Source: Basidiobolus meristosporus CBS 931.73 (lineage: Eukaryota > Basidiobolomycota > Basidiobolomycetes > Basidiobolales > Basidiobolaceae). Taken from it: 64,000 nucleotides of DNA. The DNA is taken from contig MCFE01000140.1 in NCBI GenBank assembly GCA_002104905.1, forward strand, positions 62,001 through 126,000. The letters are read 5' to 3'. Below, one piece after another: positions 21,864-32,140 of this stretch. The position numbers and the translations under genes are program-made. How positions within the stretch are numbered: position 1 is the stretch's first letter; every line of letters starts with the position of its first letter. The notes below the pieces were generated by a model that saw nothing but the letters and a program-made list of their open reading frames with translations, did no database searches and was not told the DNA's origin.

Positions 21864-22221
21864 GTGTTGGGGATCATGAAGTGAGAAAATTGGCAGAGAA
21901 CTATTCAAATTCCACTACTGTATAATTGTGATGACAAGTTTTGACAACTTTTTTTTGTAATATTGGGGTTGCAATTACTTTTTGATGGTTTTAGTGCAGT
22001 GTCCTGATGGGATCAATACCTCTTAGTCACAGGACTTAGAATTTGTGGCAGCCTTTTGATGCAATTATCATAATAATTTTTAATAGGGGATAAAATCAGA
22101 AATCTGAAAGAAAGTGGCAAAGATAGAGCTATAAACTAGTCCTAGAGTGACTCAGATTAGTCAAGAACTGGTAAGTAGATCCTAGCTGTTGAATGATACT
22201 AAATTGACCAATAATACCACA

Positions 22222-22714
22222 GACTACCAAACCAAAAATTTGGCCATAAGTACATAAAAGTTCTTGAACCAGAAAGTACTCAAATATAGCTCTGATAGCA
22301 AGGAAGAATAAGATGCATCACCAAGCATTAGTCACTTTCCAGGAGGGTAATCAGAACCCTTAGTAGGAGATGACACTTTCTCTTGCAGCTATTGCAAGAG
22401 GATAGGACACATATCAGACCAGCACTTTGGAAAGAAAGATGATCAGCAGAAAAGATTCAAATAAGAGGATGCTTTAACCTATATAGATGATCTAATGAGA
22501 TCTAAACTCAATATTACCATTTACTCAGCTTTTAAATGTTGCATACTGACTCTGGAGCATCTCAGCACCTCACAAATCAAATATAAATTTCAATGCACTA
22601 CCAAGAAGTAGATATCACAATGGTTCTGATTGTAGTCAGCATAAATATAATGCTGTTAAGTATGTACCTTTCTAGAGAGACCTCAGCAATAGATAGGCAG
22701 TAGTACTGACTCTT
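22222..22714 (+). pseudogene. Copia-type gag zinc knuckle and protease fragment
   Basis: At about 22390-22440 one frame reads CSYCKRIGHISDQHF, a CCHC zinc knuckle with the last cysteine replaced by histidine or lost. At 22545-22575 the DNA encodes DSGASQHL, the protease active-site block, in a shifted frame. The spacing and text are closest to Copia-2. A TAA stands just after the zinc knuckle, as in Copia-2b. Copia-1c borders it on the left and CACTA-B on the right. Confidence 0.65.
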
Positions 22715-23828
22715 TTGTCTGTTGGAGCAAAAGATTTCTACTGGTAACAGTGCATTTGCATTACAACAATATGCCTATACTGATGGCCAGGTTGTACATG
22801 GGCATCTCAAGCTAAATGAGCCCTTTGGGATACAGGAGAGATTTGAAGAACTGGCAAGATATTACAGAGTATCCTCTACCCTGTCTGTGATAGGATATGA
22901 GCAGCTACACTACAAGCATAGGGCTGAATGTGTAAACTTTGGCTGCTACTGTATCCATTTGCTACTCCATCTTGCTTGGGGTGTTGCAAATATTGGACCT
23001 TGCCTCACCTTTTGGGAGCTCTATGGAGCAGATGTATGGGGAGATAGAAAGACAAGTCAAGTTGCAGGTACTACCACATCCCAATCTCAGCAAGAATATT
23101 CCCTTCAAGTCCATCATGAATATGATGAGCTGGTACTTATAAAACATGCAGTAGGAGTTGAAAATACAGAGGAAAGATGTGCACATGGAGACATCTATGC
23201 CAATGGCATTAAGAAGCTAAGCAGCCACAATGCATGGGCAATCAGTTAGTGATGCAGAGTTGTGTTGGGTGCAAAAAGCAACCAATTTTTATTAGGAATG
23301 CACTACTAAGGTATGTTGGGTCTCTCTTGGTCACAAGCAAGTTTCTACTCCATTCAATACAGAATTCACACAAACAAGAGCCATAAAACACCCATAAGGG
23401 GGACCAGAATCTAGTAGGGAGACGGAATATATTGGCTCAATACCAAAAAGTTCTTTGCAGATATTCAGGAGGTATTCATGGCAGAAATACCATTAGAGGC
23501 TTGTAATGAAGCTGTAAAAACACCATTAAGTTTTTTGCCACATAAGACAATTGGATTTTCTTGCCAGTTAGATCCACTTAAATAGGTGTAGAGTGTATTA
23601 AGACTGTGGCAATGCCATGCCACCCTTGGTACAACACTGTACAAACACTTTTATGTTTTTTAACCTTATTTGGCTGTAAAATTAGCCAAACACCATTGTG
23701 ATCCCATCCTGAGATTATGTGGGTGGTTGTTAATTCCAAGCTGCTGGTATTAAAGTGGTCTCCTGATGGGATCTTGGTGGCTGATCCAGATTTGATACAC
23801 CTGTGGGACCAAATTATTTTTTGTAGGG
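22715..23828 (+). pseudogene. CACTA-B, Tnp2 C-terminal fragment
   Basis: The plus-strand reading starts EQKISTGNSAFALQQY and contains GHLKLNEPFGIQERFEELARYYRV. After a deletion it continues with the C-terminal Tnp2 region YKHRAECVNFGCYCIHLLLHLAW. The 22722-23249 ORF leaves the family frame near 23030 (expected FPMEQMCGEIGRQVKLQ). The element end is at 23828; read inward it is CCCTACAAAAAATAATTTGG, the Tnp2-side terminus. The remainder of the element is not in the window. Confidence 0.75.
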
Positions 23829-23863
23829 TAGCAAGTATATTGTTAGCTGATACTAAAGCACTA
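23829..23863 (+). repeat. 34-bp gene2 segment between two CACTA ends
   Basis: This short piece of gene2 (plus strand) lies between the Tnp2-side end of CACTA-B and the gene2-side end of CACTA-C. The same 34 bp, with three differences, follows the Tnp2-side end of CACTA-C at 39295-39328 and there continues into gene2 of CACTA-D. Confidence 0.75.
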
Positions 23864-23979
23864 CACTATGACAAACTATTGTGATGATCACATCAAAAGG
23901 CCATCACAAATTTAAGTCCTGTAATTAAGAGATACTGTCCCAATCAGGACACCATGCAGAGACCTTTGAAAAATAAATG

Positions 23980-26840
23980 CACCCCAGATTTCTCAAAAAA
24001 CTTAGTCAAAATATTTCATCACATCAGTATATTAGTGGCTTTTGATTAGTTCTCTGCCAATTTTCTCACTTTCTGATCCCAGACACTCAATTGCCTTCTA
24101 TATTTGTGTACATTGATTGGCTATAACCACTTTTTCACACTTCTCACTTCCCAAATCAACTGCTGTGGTGGTGTAGAGGTACTCCTGGGAGAAGCGGCCC
24201 AACTCAAGGTGTGTGAGGTGTCTGATGGGTGCAATAACCTTGGGGTCTAAACTGCTGGTGTCTTTGTCAATACGTCACTATGGTAAAAGCTCCTGCTTCT
24301 CTAGCTTCCTAGGTGCTCCAAGTATCTCCAAAGGCCTCTATGTGTCTTGTGCGCTACCCTGAAAAGCTCCTTGATGGCAGGTCTGAGGTGTAACTATTGA
24401 AGGTAGGTGCAGTGATCAACTGCTAATCAATAAGGGAGAAGTTTTACTGATACAAGGGATGATTCATTGGTAGGGATTGACTTCCCTTAAATACTTGTCC
24501 TGATTGCCAAGTAGTTACTAATCACAAGGCTCTAGAAGAATCCAGGCATTAGTGGAATTCTTGATGACATCACTATGAGCTAAAAATATACTAAGAATGT
24601 CCTGGAAGGTTCTAAAAGGCACAACACATCCAACCAATTAGGGATTGGTAGTTTGAAACCTGTGCAACTAGAGATACCATATATGGTATTTAAATGGTAA
24701 GGATGGTAACACAGACTTAGGTCATTTGTCATAGGTACTGATGTGAGTACTTGCCCAATGTAGATACATATACAGATCCCAAAGCTGAATAATATCTGGG
24801 ATAACTATTGCTAATAACTAATCAGGGTAAATATTATATGGGGGTAATACTAGTAATATGGGCAAAAGAAGATTGGGAATATACTGATAAGATAAAATAT
24901 GGATAGGTACAACATAATAGCTATAAGAATAAACTTGTCTCTGGGAGGTGTGTTTACCCTACTACACTGTTTCTCTTACTCTTTATGCATACAAATTGAT
25001 TTATTTCCATAGAAACTTCAGTTGTACCTCAAATACCGTTATATTGATCTATTCAAGTCCCTATGCCCTATACTAACATTAAGCCCAACCCCATATTTGA
25101 CAAGTAACTCCATTAAAATCCTCCACTCAATATGTATATCTGCTGTAAAACTCTGTTTGATGACTCTGGCAGAAATCCAACAACTTTATGCCACTGTTTA
25201 TTCACTTTTTCCCACATGTCCTGGTCTTCAGCCAGCACTGCAAGGTATAGTACATCATCTGCCAGTCTTTGCAAAAAATCCTTGCATTATTCAAGTGAGT
25301 TTTCTCAAGCACTGCTCTTGAAGAAGTGCTGCAACCTTGTGGTGTGCCTGTTAATGTTGCATAATTCCATTGAAGGCATTATGATAGTCTTTGAAGTTCT
25401 CAATGTTGTAGCCTTGTCTGTCAGTGGGATCTCCACTCTGTCTACAGTGGAGGATGTGTATAACTGCAGTAGACAAGTTACCTTTTGCTGCAAATCATCC
25501 ACCTTGCTGGAGTGTAGCACAACTACCTGTGCTTCCAACTCTTGTGAAAACTGCTGTTTTCTTGTTGATAATTCTACTTGGCTATGATGGAATTCAGTCT
25601 GTTCCATGCTTATGACAATAATTGGCTAGAACTGCAGCTTTTTTTGTATGCCTCCCTCTCTCAGGCTTGGGTAGACTTTTTCCCTTTACCTTTTCCTTTA
25701 TCACTGCCCAGTCCTGCACTGCTACTCTGTCTGAGTGCTTCTTGTAATGAACTATGTTTTCCCATTGATATATTCTGCTCTAATATGTCTATTTTGGCCT
25801 GCTTGTTCCTTGCTGGCACTCTCCTGGCAGCTTGACGTTTCTTTACCACTTGTTAGGAGCTCTCAGCTGTAGTTGTGACAGGCTTCTGAGAAAGCAACTG
25901 GTTTATATCACTGCCAGATCCTTCATTGCTACTTTGACTGAGTGCTTCTTGAGTGGTACTACACTTTTTCATTGACAAATGTTATGCTGGTGCATCTGTT
26001 TCTGCCTGCTTGTCCCTAATTGGTACTATTCAGCTACCTGACATCTCTTTGATTCTTGTTTGAAGCTTTTGGCCCTGCTTGTAACAGGCGCTTAAGGAAG
26101 CCACTGGTTTTTAGCCATGGCACCAATGTTCTTCTGCCTTTGATAGTTTCTGCTATTCCTGAGATACTTTCTTGGCATATCAATACTGGCCAAAAATCTG
26201 CTTGCCTATTTGAACCCAAGATAATGCTCATTGAGCAAGTCAAGTATATTTTGCTTGGTCTTGATTTCCTGATTGCCCCATGGTATATTGGCCTTATGGT
26301 GATGGTATGCTAGACTTCTAACAGCCTCTTGAATATTAGCCCACTCTTCATTATTGCACTCAACACCATCATGGATCTTCAATGTGTTTGATTTTTAGGC
26401 TTTGGTACAAGCACCACCTAGTCTCCCTCCCAAGCTCTGATAGGTGTTTATTTGGGCTTTATCTTTGGGCAATGTAGTGGCGCTCCAAAGACTGTGTGGT
26501 GTACCTCTGATGTTTCATTTGGAAATGGCTCAATTATTGGCTGAGACATTGAGCTACTTGAGTTTCTTCTTTGCTGCAAATATACTGCTTTCTCTACCTG
26601 GGATATTGATTGCTCTACACATACTCTCTGCTCATCCTGTCTCTCAAGTATTTCCTGAATTCTCTAGGCCATTGCATCTAAGCTATCAGCCACTGCACCC
26701 AATTGCTTCATTAATGCTTTGGAATCAGCTGACAACATACCTGCTAATATGGTTGGTGGTGATGTTTTGACAGCCACTTGCTTGTCTTCAGCTGAAGGTA
26801 CTGAGCTTGATACACTCTCATTTGCCTGAGCTGGTCACTT
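23980..26840 (-). pseudogene. CACTA-C gene2, main part
   Basis: Minus strand, from the 5' side: 26444-26830 matches the N-terminal alanine- and glutamine-rich part (PPTILAGMLSADSKALMKQLGAV-like frame). 25661-26243 carries the repeat domain (VPARNKQAKIDILEQNISMGK). 25305-25607 carries the conserved C-terminal region (NINRHTTRLQHFFKSSA), and 25022-25300 the EWW and VGLNV region by DNA alignment. LTR-3 interrupts the segment after the coding end. Frames are broken by stops. Unknown function. Confidence 0.7.
24161..24966 (-). repeat. LTR-3 solo LTR
   Basis: An 806-bp insertion relative to gene2 of CACTA-E. On the minus strand it runs TGTAGTAGGGTAAACAC to ACCACCACAGCA, with TG..CA ends. It shares long stretches with 49793-50246 and 62229-62900, including ACCATATATGGT (about 24676) and GGTTATTGCACCCA near its end. 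No internal region of this family is present in the window. Confidence 0.65.
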
Positions 26841-26841
26841 T

Positions 26842-27786
26842 GAGTACAAAGTAATGCTATTTGGCCTCACCAATGCCCCTGCTGTGTTTCAACACCTCAT
26901 GAACAGCATATTCCATGAATACCTTGACCAGTTTGTGGTAATATACCTTGATGATATTCTCATATACTCCAAGAGTCAAGATGAACACAATGAACATGTC
27001 AAGAAAGTATTGAGAGAACTAGACTCTGCTGGTCTCTATGCCAAGCTAGAGAAGTGTGAATTTGACCAGAGAGAAGTGGAATTTCTTGGTTACCTCATCA
27101 GCCCTGAGGGAACAAGAATGGACCCAAAGAAAGTTGACTCAGTCCAATCCTGGAAAACTCCAAGCTCAGTCAAGGAAGTACAATCCTTCCTAGGATTTGC
27201 CAACTTCTATTGCAGGTTCATAGCCAACTACTCCAAGATAGTCACCCCTCTGACAAAGCTTACCCAGAAGTGCACACCTTTTGCCTGGAATGAGGAGCAA
27301 TCCACCTCATTCAACCAACTCAAGAAATCTTTCCTGAAGGCCCCCCTGCTTGCCCACCCTGACCTTGAGAAGCAATTCATAGTGGAGACTGATGCTTCTG
27401 ATTTTGCCCTTGGTGCCATACTCTCCCGGTATGATGAAGACAATGTGTTGCACCCCATTGCATTCTACTCTTGGAAGTTTTCCCCTGCAGAGATCAACTA
27501 TGATATTTATGATAAGGAGTTGCTTGCCATCATTGTAGCCTTTGAGCAATGGAGATACTACCTGGACGGTGCAAAACACAAAATCAAAGTCTTCTGTGAC
27601 CATAAGAACATTGAGTACTTTGCAACTTCCAAAGTACTAAACCGGAGACAAGCCAGATGGTCACTCTTCCTGTCTAGCTTTGACTTTACTATCACCTATA
27701 GACCAGGTGCAAAGCAAGGAAAGCCTGATGCCCTGTCAAGAAAAAAGGAATATGCCCTGGACGAGGGAGATGATGCCTGTTGGTAA
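26842..27786 (+). pseudogene. Gypsy-2 reverse transcriptase (partial) and RNase H
   Basis: A 310-residue open frame from the first ATG at 26854, though the homology starts at HFEYKVMLFGL just upstream. RT blocks are MLFGLTNAPAVFQHLMN, then the active site YLDDILIYS near residue 32 and KCEFDQREVEFLGY. RNase H starts near residue 170 with VETDASDFALGAILS and includes YDKELLAIIVAFEQWR and ARWSLFLSSFDFTITYRPG. It ends KPDALSRKKEY. The frame is uninterrupted; only the N-terminal half of RT is missing. Confidence 0.92.
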
Positions 27787-29350
27787 ATGGAACACCCATT
27801 ACTGAGCAAGAAACATTTTGAGATTCTTGCCACCCAGTCCTCAAGTCTTTTTTTATCCCTTCATTCCTAGTAAAGATATCAGAATCCCAAGCCTCTGATA
27901 TGACTTCCAGCACCATCAAGAAATATCTGGAATCTCCAGTTGGGCCCCCTCCCAAGTTCCCAAACATCCAGAAGCTGTGTTTGGTAAACAACCTCATCTA
28001 CCACAAGCAGCAGCTTTATGTCCCAGACCTTGCCACCCAGCTAGACATCATTAAGTCTTGGCATGATTCAATGGCTGCAGGCCACTTTGGTACTGCCAAA
28101 ACCTTGAATGCTATCAACAGAGATTTCTGGTGGCCTAGAATGATAACTCTTATCAAAGAGTACATTCTGACTTGTGATATTTGCAACCATGCAAAACCAG
28201 CCAGACACCAGCCCTATGGACTTCTTCAGCCCTTGCCTATCCCAGAACACCAATGGAGATTGATATCTATGGACTTCATTACTGACCTCCCTGAGTCATG
28301 TGGCTTCAATGCTATACTTGTAGTGGCTGACCAGCTGACCAAGATGGCTCACTTTATCCCTTGCTGTAAGAACACTGATGCAAAACAAACGCTGCTTTAG
28401 TCCTGAAGAATATTTTCCGCCTTCATGGTATCCCCAGTGATATTGTGTCAGAAAGAGGCCCACAGTTTGCGTCCAATTTTTGGAAACACTTCATGCAATA
28501 CCTTGGTGTTCAAGTCAAGCTCTCTGCTGCCTTCCATCCACAGTCTGATGGCCAGACTGAAAGAATCAACCAGATTCTAGAGCAATACCTCTGGTGCTAT
28601 ATCAATTACCAGCAAGACAATTGGGTTGATCTACTCCTGGTTGCTGAGTTTACCTACAACAACTCAAGCCATGGTGCAAACGGTTTTACACCATTCTATG
28701 CAAGCTATGGATTCCACCCTCAGTTTGATATCCAGAGTACAACAAACCCAATGAGCCCACATGTGGCTGAATATGCCCAAGCAATCCAGGACATCCAGAA
28801 TACCCTCAGGGAAGAACTATCCTTAGCTCAGGAAAGCTACAAGAAATTTGCCAATCTAAAACTGCATCCCAGCCCTGATCTTAATGAAGGAGATTATGTA
28901 TGGTTGCTCAGAAGAAACATCAGCACCAACTGCCCTTGTGACAAGTTGGATTTCAAGAAACTTGGTCCCTTCAAGAGCAAGAAGAAGCTTACCCCTATAG
29001 TTTATCAGCTACAGTTACCAGCAAGTATGAAAATCCATGATACTTTCCATGTGTCCCTCCTGGAGCCGTATGGTGGGAACACCTTGCCAAACCGGCAAGA
29101 AGCAAAGCCCCAAGCCATCCTGGTTGACCAACATCAAGAATTTGAAGTTAAACAGATTCTAGACTCTAAGTATATCCGGCCAAAGCTGTACTACTTAGTA
29201 GACTGGATTGGTTATGGTCCAAGTGACCAAACATGGGAACCAGCTACCCATCTCACTAATTGTCAAGAACTAGTTACCAAGTTCCACCAGCAATATCCTG
29301 CAAAACCTGCCCCAAAGGGAAACAGAGCTTTGCCTGGAAGAGGAGAATAG
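27787..29350 (+). pseudogene. Gypsy-2 integrase with chromodomain
   Basis: 27900-28400 encodes the HHCC zinc site (WHDSMAAGHFG, CDICNHAK) and the core start ISMDFITDLPES with the first acidic residue. A frame break at about 28398 (TAG) is followed by 28445-29350: SERGPQFAS (the usual SDRG aspartate changed to glutamate), QSDGQTERINQ with the final glutamate, and an SH3-like tail (GPFKSKKKLTPIVYQLQLP). The chromodomain near the end reads FEVKQILDSKY, YYLVDWIGYG and TWEPATHL. Chromodomains in this clade steer integration toward methylated histone H3 in heterochromatin (family knowledge). Confidence 0.9.
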
Positions 29351-29871
29351 TGTCATGATCATATGACAACCATGAACACCCATGCCAAGTTTCAGCTTCC
29401 TAGCTCAATTTCTGAGAGATTCCTTCTGGATCCTTCTACCACCTTCCAGAAAGTTCCTGACCATTCCAAACCATTGTTATACAATGGAACATTCCATGGA
29501 AGCTTCCCATTGTATTTTTCATAGTCCAGTACCATATATGGAAATACCAGGTCACATGACTTAGTCACATCATCAAGTGACCCAATCCATTTCCCCATCC
29601 TGTCTCAATGCCTTGCCTTCTATATTATTATCCCCAGCACATTGCTGTGCCTCACCCCACAACCCCATTAATATTAGCCAATATCTCTTGGCATCAGTAT
29701 AACCAGAAAGTATATATAGTCCTATTCCCCCCTTAAGTATTCCTCAGTCTGATAAACACAGGTCTTGAATGCACTGCCTTGCCTTGAATCCTGCCTTGCC
29801 TTGATGGTCCACACCTAAGTCCTTCCCAGCCATGCCTAGCTTTTCCTCCTGCCTTGTGTCTATTCATAACA
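29351..29871 (+). repeat. Gypsy-2 3' LTR
   Basis: 521 bp, TGTCATGATCATATG to TATTCATAACA. It contains a TATATA stretch at about 29712 and TCTGATAAACA shortly after, a plausible core promoter. Two heat-shock-element-like sites lie near the start. The integrase frame stops just before it. Confidence 0.92.
29444..29456. promoter_or_regulatory. Heat-shock-element-like motif in Gypsy-2 LTR
   Basis: TTCCAGAAAGTTC is an exact TTCnnGAAnnTTC array, the three-unit binding site of heat shock factor in fungi and other eukaryotes. It is identical in the solo LTR at 40986-40998. Whether it acts as one is untested. Confidence 0.5.
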
Positions 29872-30235
29872 GAGAGCCTGAGGAGTCTGCATTTTTACCT
29901 TCAGTGGGCACACTGCCAACAGGGCATTTTTTGGTTATAGCCCTGCTTGTTGCACTGATTGTCAAGGCAAGCTGTTGTCCAACCATTCTTCTGCTGCCAA
30001 CAGTAGTGGGGCTTAGTTGAGAACCAGACAATTTTGATTTATTTTTAGCGGCATATATGTGGAAGTGAGTCATACCAAAGGGAAAATAGTGCTACATATA
30101 CATTGGTATCATCATTAAATCTTACATTCATGTAGGTGCAATGTCCTAAGCTCAAGACTGTCTTAAATTTACATGAGTATTGACCTAAAAGTGATATATC
30201 AGCATTAAGTTGTTGAAGGTCAAACTGTTTGCCCC
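29872..30235 (-). pseudogene. CACTA-C gene2 start and divergent promoter region
   Basis: 29872-30000 on the minus strand matches the start of gene2 in CACTA-E (49200-49265). 30001-30235 matches the region between the divergent gene2 and Tnp2 genes. It is AT-rich and short (about 230 bp), so one control region would serve both genes. I cannot point to a specific promoter motif. Confidence 0.6.
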
Positions 30236-30991
30236 ATGGACAAGACTACGTTGACTCAACACTGTAAGAGAAGAGAAAAATGGCCATGTAGATATTGTGG
30301 CAAGCCTCTCAGCCATGAAGCAAGCAGACAGCATGGGAAGTATTACAAGGATCATGGCCAGTGTTTTGCCACCCAAGTCATATTTGACCATTCATTGGTC
30401 AATACCATACCAACATGATCTTGCCAGTCAGTTGATAATTCTATATTGGCACCTGGCCATCTTTGTCACCTTACACAAACAGTGTCAGGTGAGTTTGTGG
30501 AGCCTTTAGGCTCACATCAGCTTTCTGAATATGGCAGGCAGAGTGATAGCTCTGACAAAGAATGCTCACCAATGGATTTTCAGCCTATCTCCCCTTACAA
30601 CAGTACCATGTATGAGCCCAGTAAAATCCCTATATGCAATGAGACAACACCTGTTGAAACAAATGCCAAGGATACTTTATAGAGCCAAGTGAGCCCAGTA
30701 ATCCATCTACTGGTGAATGATGTAATGTTGTGGCTAGAGAAGTGGCGTGTTTCCACTAGTATCAGTAATGGGGGCTTTGAGGATTTATTACTACTTCTTG
30801 CCAAAATCATACTGAGATGCAACTTACAATGTGCATGATACAAGTGGACAATTTACATTCAGCTGGCAACATATCACCCAGTAACTGTTCAGATTTCAGT
30901 ATGTGTTAGCACTTGCATGACATTCATACCAAAAATGCTATAGTTGCAGCCTCTCCAAATTGTCAGGAATCCACTACTATTGAGGGAAAGC
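30236..30991 (+). pseudogene. CACTA-C Tnp2, N-terminal part
   Basis: Starts MDKTTLTQHCKRREKWPC. The first 30 residues include CRYCGKPLSHEASRQH, a C2H2-like zinc finger (CX2CX5HX5H). A serine- and proline-rich stretch and the VIHLLVNDVMLWLEKW block follow. Stops occur at 30416, 30680 and 30837. Copia-2a interrupts it at 30992 and Tnp2 resumes at 35667. Confidence 0.8.
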
Positions 30992-31340
30992 TGTTGTAAA
31001 TGTTTGTATTTCCACTCAGATATTCTCCTAGCTTAGTCACTAAGATCATTATTCTCAAATCCTAGAGAATACTGACCAAATTCCTTGTTGGGACTTACTT
31101 AGAATATTTACATCAAAATACCAGGTACCCAGAACATGAAAATTCTCAAAGTTGTCCAAACAGCCCCAAACTTTGCACACATGTCTTTGGGACCTTCCTT
31201 AACCTATTCTGTGTGTCTGTTATGCCAAGACCATGTAAAAGTATAAATACAACTTTTACATTCAGTAAATTACTAAGTGAAAACTACAAAATCTACTTGT
31301 TCTCCCAATCACTTCCAATATCTCCAAGACTCTTACAACA
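30992..31340 (+). repeat. Copia-2a 5' LTR
   Basis: 349 bp, TGTTGTAAATG to CTCTTACAACA; the termini TGTTGTAA/TTACAACA are inverted. TATAAATA at 31242-31249 is the likely TATA box. Confidence 0.92.
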
Positions 31341-31352
31341 GGTTATGAGCCC
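31341..31352 (+). other. Copia-2a primer binding site
   Basis: GGTTATGAGCCC, identical to the site of Copia-1a: complementary to the initiator methionine tRNA anticodon arm. Confidence 0.75.
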
Positions 31353-31371
31353 CAAGCTCTCACTCTCTGCA

Positions 31372-32140
31372 ATGTCTACCAATGCTGTAACTGGAACTTT
31401 TTGCTCTGCTAAAAAGTTGGATGGATCCAACTACCAAGTGTGGAAGGTGAAGATGAAGATGCTGCTACAAGAAAGAGGCCTTTAGGATATTGTCATGGGA
31501 GGAGAATGCCCTCCTAAAAATGTGACAGAGGAAGCCTTAAAGTACCAGAAGAAAGAACAAAGTGCCTATAACAGCATTTGCCTTAATGTTAAAGACAAAT
31601 TGCTAATTTAATGCTCACAAGTAAAAATGGCAAAGAATGCCTGGAAGGCATTGGAAGACACCCACCAGTCATGTTTAGATGCTAAGAAATGTATCTGAGA
31701 CAAAAATTCCTTACTACAAAGATGCTGCCAGGAGATGAAATGAAAAATCTAATTAGCAGAGTTACACTGCTGGTATATGAGATGGAATCTGTGGGTGTAC
31801 CAAATACTGATGAGGATGTGTCAGTTATCATCCTGAATAGACTGACAGACAGGTTTCAGGGCCTTGTATCAGCCCTAGAGTCCAGAACTGATGATTTGAC
31901 CTTAAATTACATATGTGGGAGGCTCCTGGATGAAGAATTAAGAAAGTCGAGCACCAATAAGAAGGAAGAGAAATATGCTTTAATATGCAATGCCAACCAA
32001 AAGAGGAGGTACCCAGGACCCTAAAAAGACAACAGCAACCTGATTTGCAACTGCTGCAAAAGGAAAGCACACACATCAGACCAGTGTCTCAAAAGGAGAG
32101 ATAATCAGCAAAAGAAGCCTAATATGGAAATGCTGTAACA
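31372..32140 (+). pseudogene. Copia-2a Gag
   Basis: The family start MSTNAVTGTF is at 31372 by comparison with Copia-2b. Blocks seen: KLDGSNYQVWKVKMKML, then after stops at 31483 (TAG in place of tryptophan) and 31608 and a frame change near 31690, YLRQKFLTTKMLPGDEM and LTLNYICGRLLDEEL. The zinc knuckle at about 32050-32090 reads CNCCKRKAHTSDQC. The protein would form the particle; this copy cannot. Confidence 0.85.

Larger units (their letters stand above)
18831..22088. mobile_element. CACTA-A, internally deleted CACTA transposon
   Basis: A 3.26-kb element inserted in the Copia-1c LTR. The left end (Tnp2 end) is CCTTATGCAAATG and the right end (gene2 end), read inward, CCCTATTAAAAATT; both are variants of the CCCTATGAAAA-type ends seen in CACTA-E. 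It keeps the 3' half of Tnp2 (minus strand) and the 3' half of gene2 (plus strand), joined near 20880, so the divergent promoters and both 5' halves are deleted. It cannot be autonomous. Confidence 0.75.
11491..22221 (-). mobile_element. Copia-1c, decayed and split into five pieces
   Basis: The minus-strand pieces in order along the window are: 3' LTR 11491-11658; RNase H, RT and integrase tail 11659-13058; a short piece of the protease-integrase junction 13427-13474; protease 17762-17957; gag start 18329-18591; 5' LTR 18592-18830 continued at 22089-22221. The gaps are filled by a solo Gypsy-1 LTR, Copia-1b, a second solo Gypsy-1 LTR and CACTA-A. Joining the pieces across each insert gives continuous family sequence, which fixes the layering. 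Part of the integrase and RT region is missing. Confidence 0.82.
18592..22221 (-). repeat. Copia-1c 5' LTR split by CACTA-A
   Basis: 18592-18830 plus 22089-22221 join to about 372 bp, the length of a Copia-1 LTR, with the break inside the GGGAATAATCATAAG segment. The LTR on the minus strand ends TGTGGTATTATTGG at 22221, a variant of TGTTGAAATATTG. Confidence 0.8.
26841..29871 (+). mobile_element. Gypsy-2, 5'-truncated chromovirus
   Basis: This Ty3/gypsy element starts inside reverse transcriptase and continues through RNase H and an integrase with a C-terminal chromodomain to a complete 3' LTR. The 5' LTR, gag, protease and RT fingers are missing. It sits in gene2 of CACTA-C, where about 40 bp of the target were also lost. 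A solo LTR of the same family is at 40893-41414. Base composition (GC-richer, fewer TA steps) and long frames suggest it is younger than the surrounding CACTA. Confidence 0.92.

Noticed and set aside
18831-22088. KDZ or Helitron assignment for the Tnp2 family
   Set aside because: The SGPK..LD..LYPLLDE block, the C-terminal HLAWCVENIGP..FPME block and the CCCTA/CACTA ends fit Tnp2-type CACTA; no Rep/helicase motifs or KDZ signature were seen.
22722-23249. 175-codon ORF as an intact gene
   Set aside because: It follows the Tnp2 frame only to about 23030, then runs out of frame, and it lacks an internal segment present in other copies.
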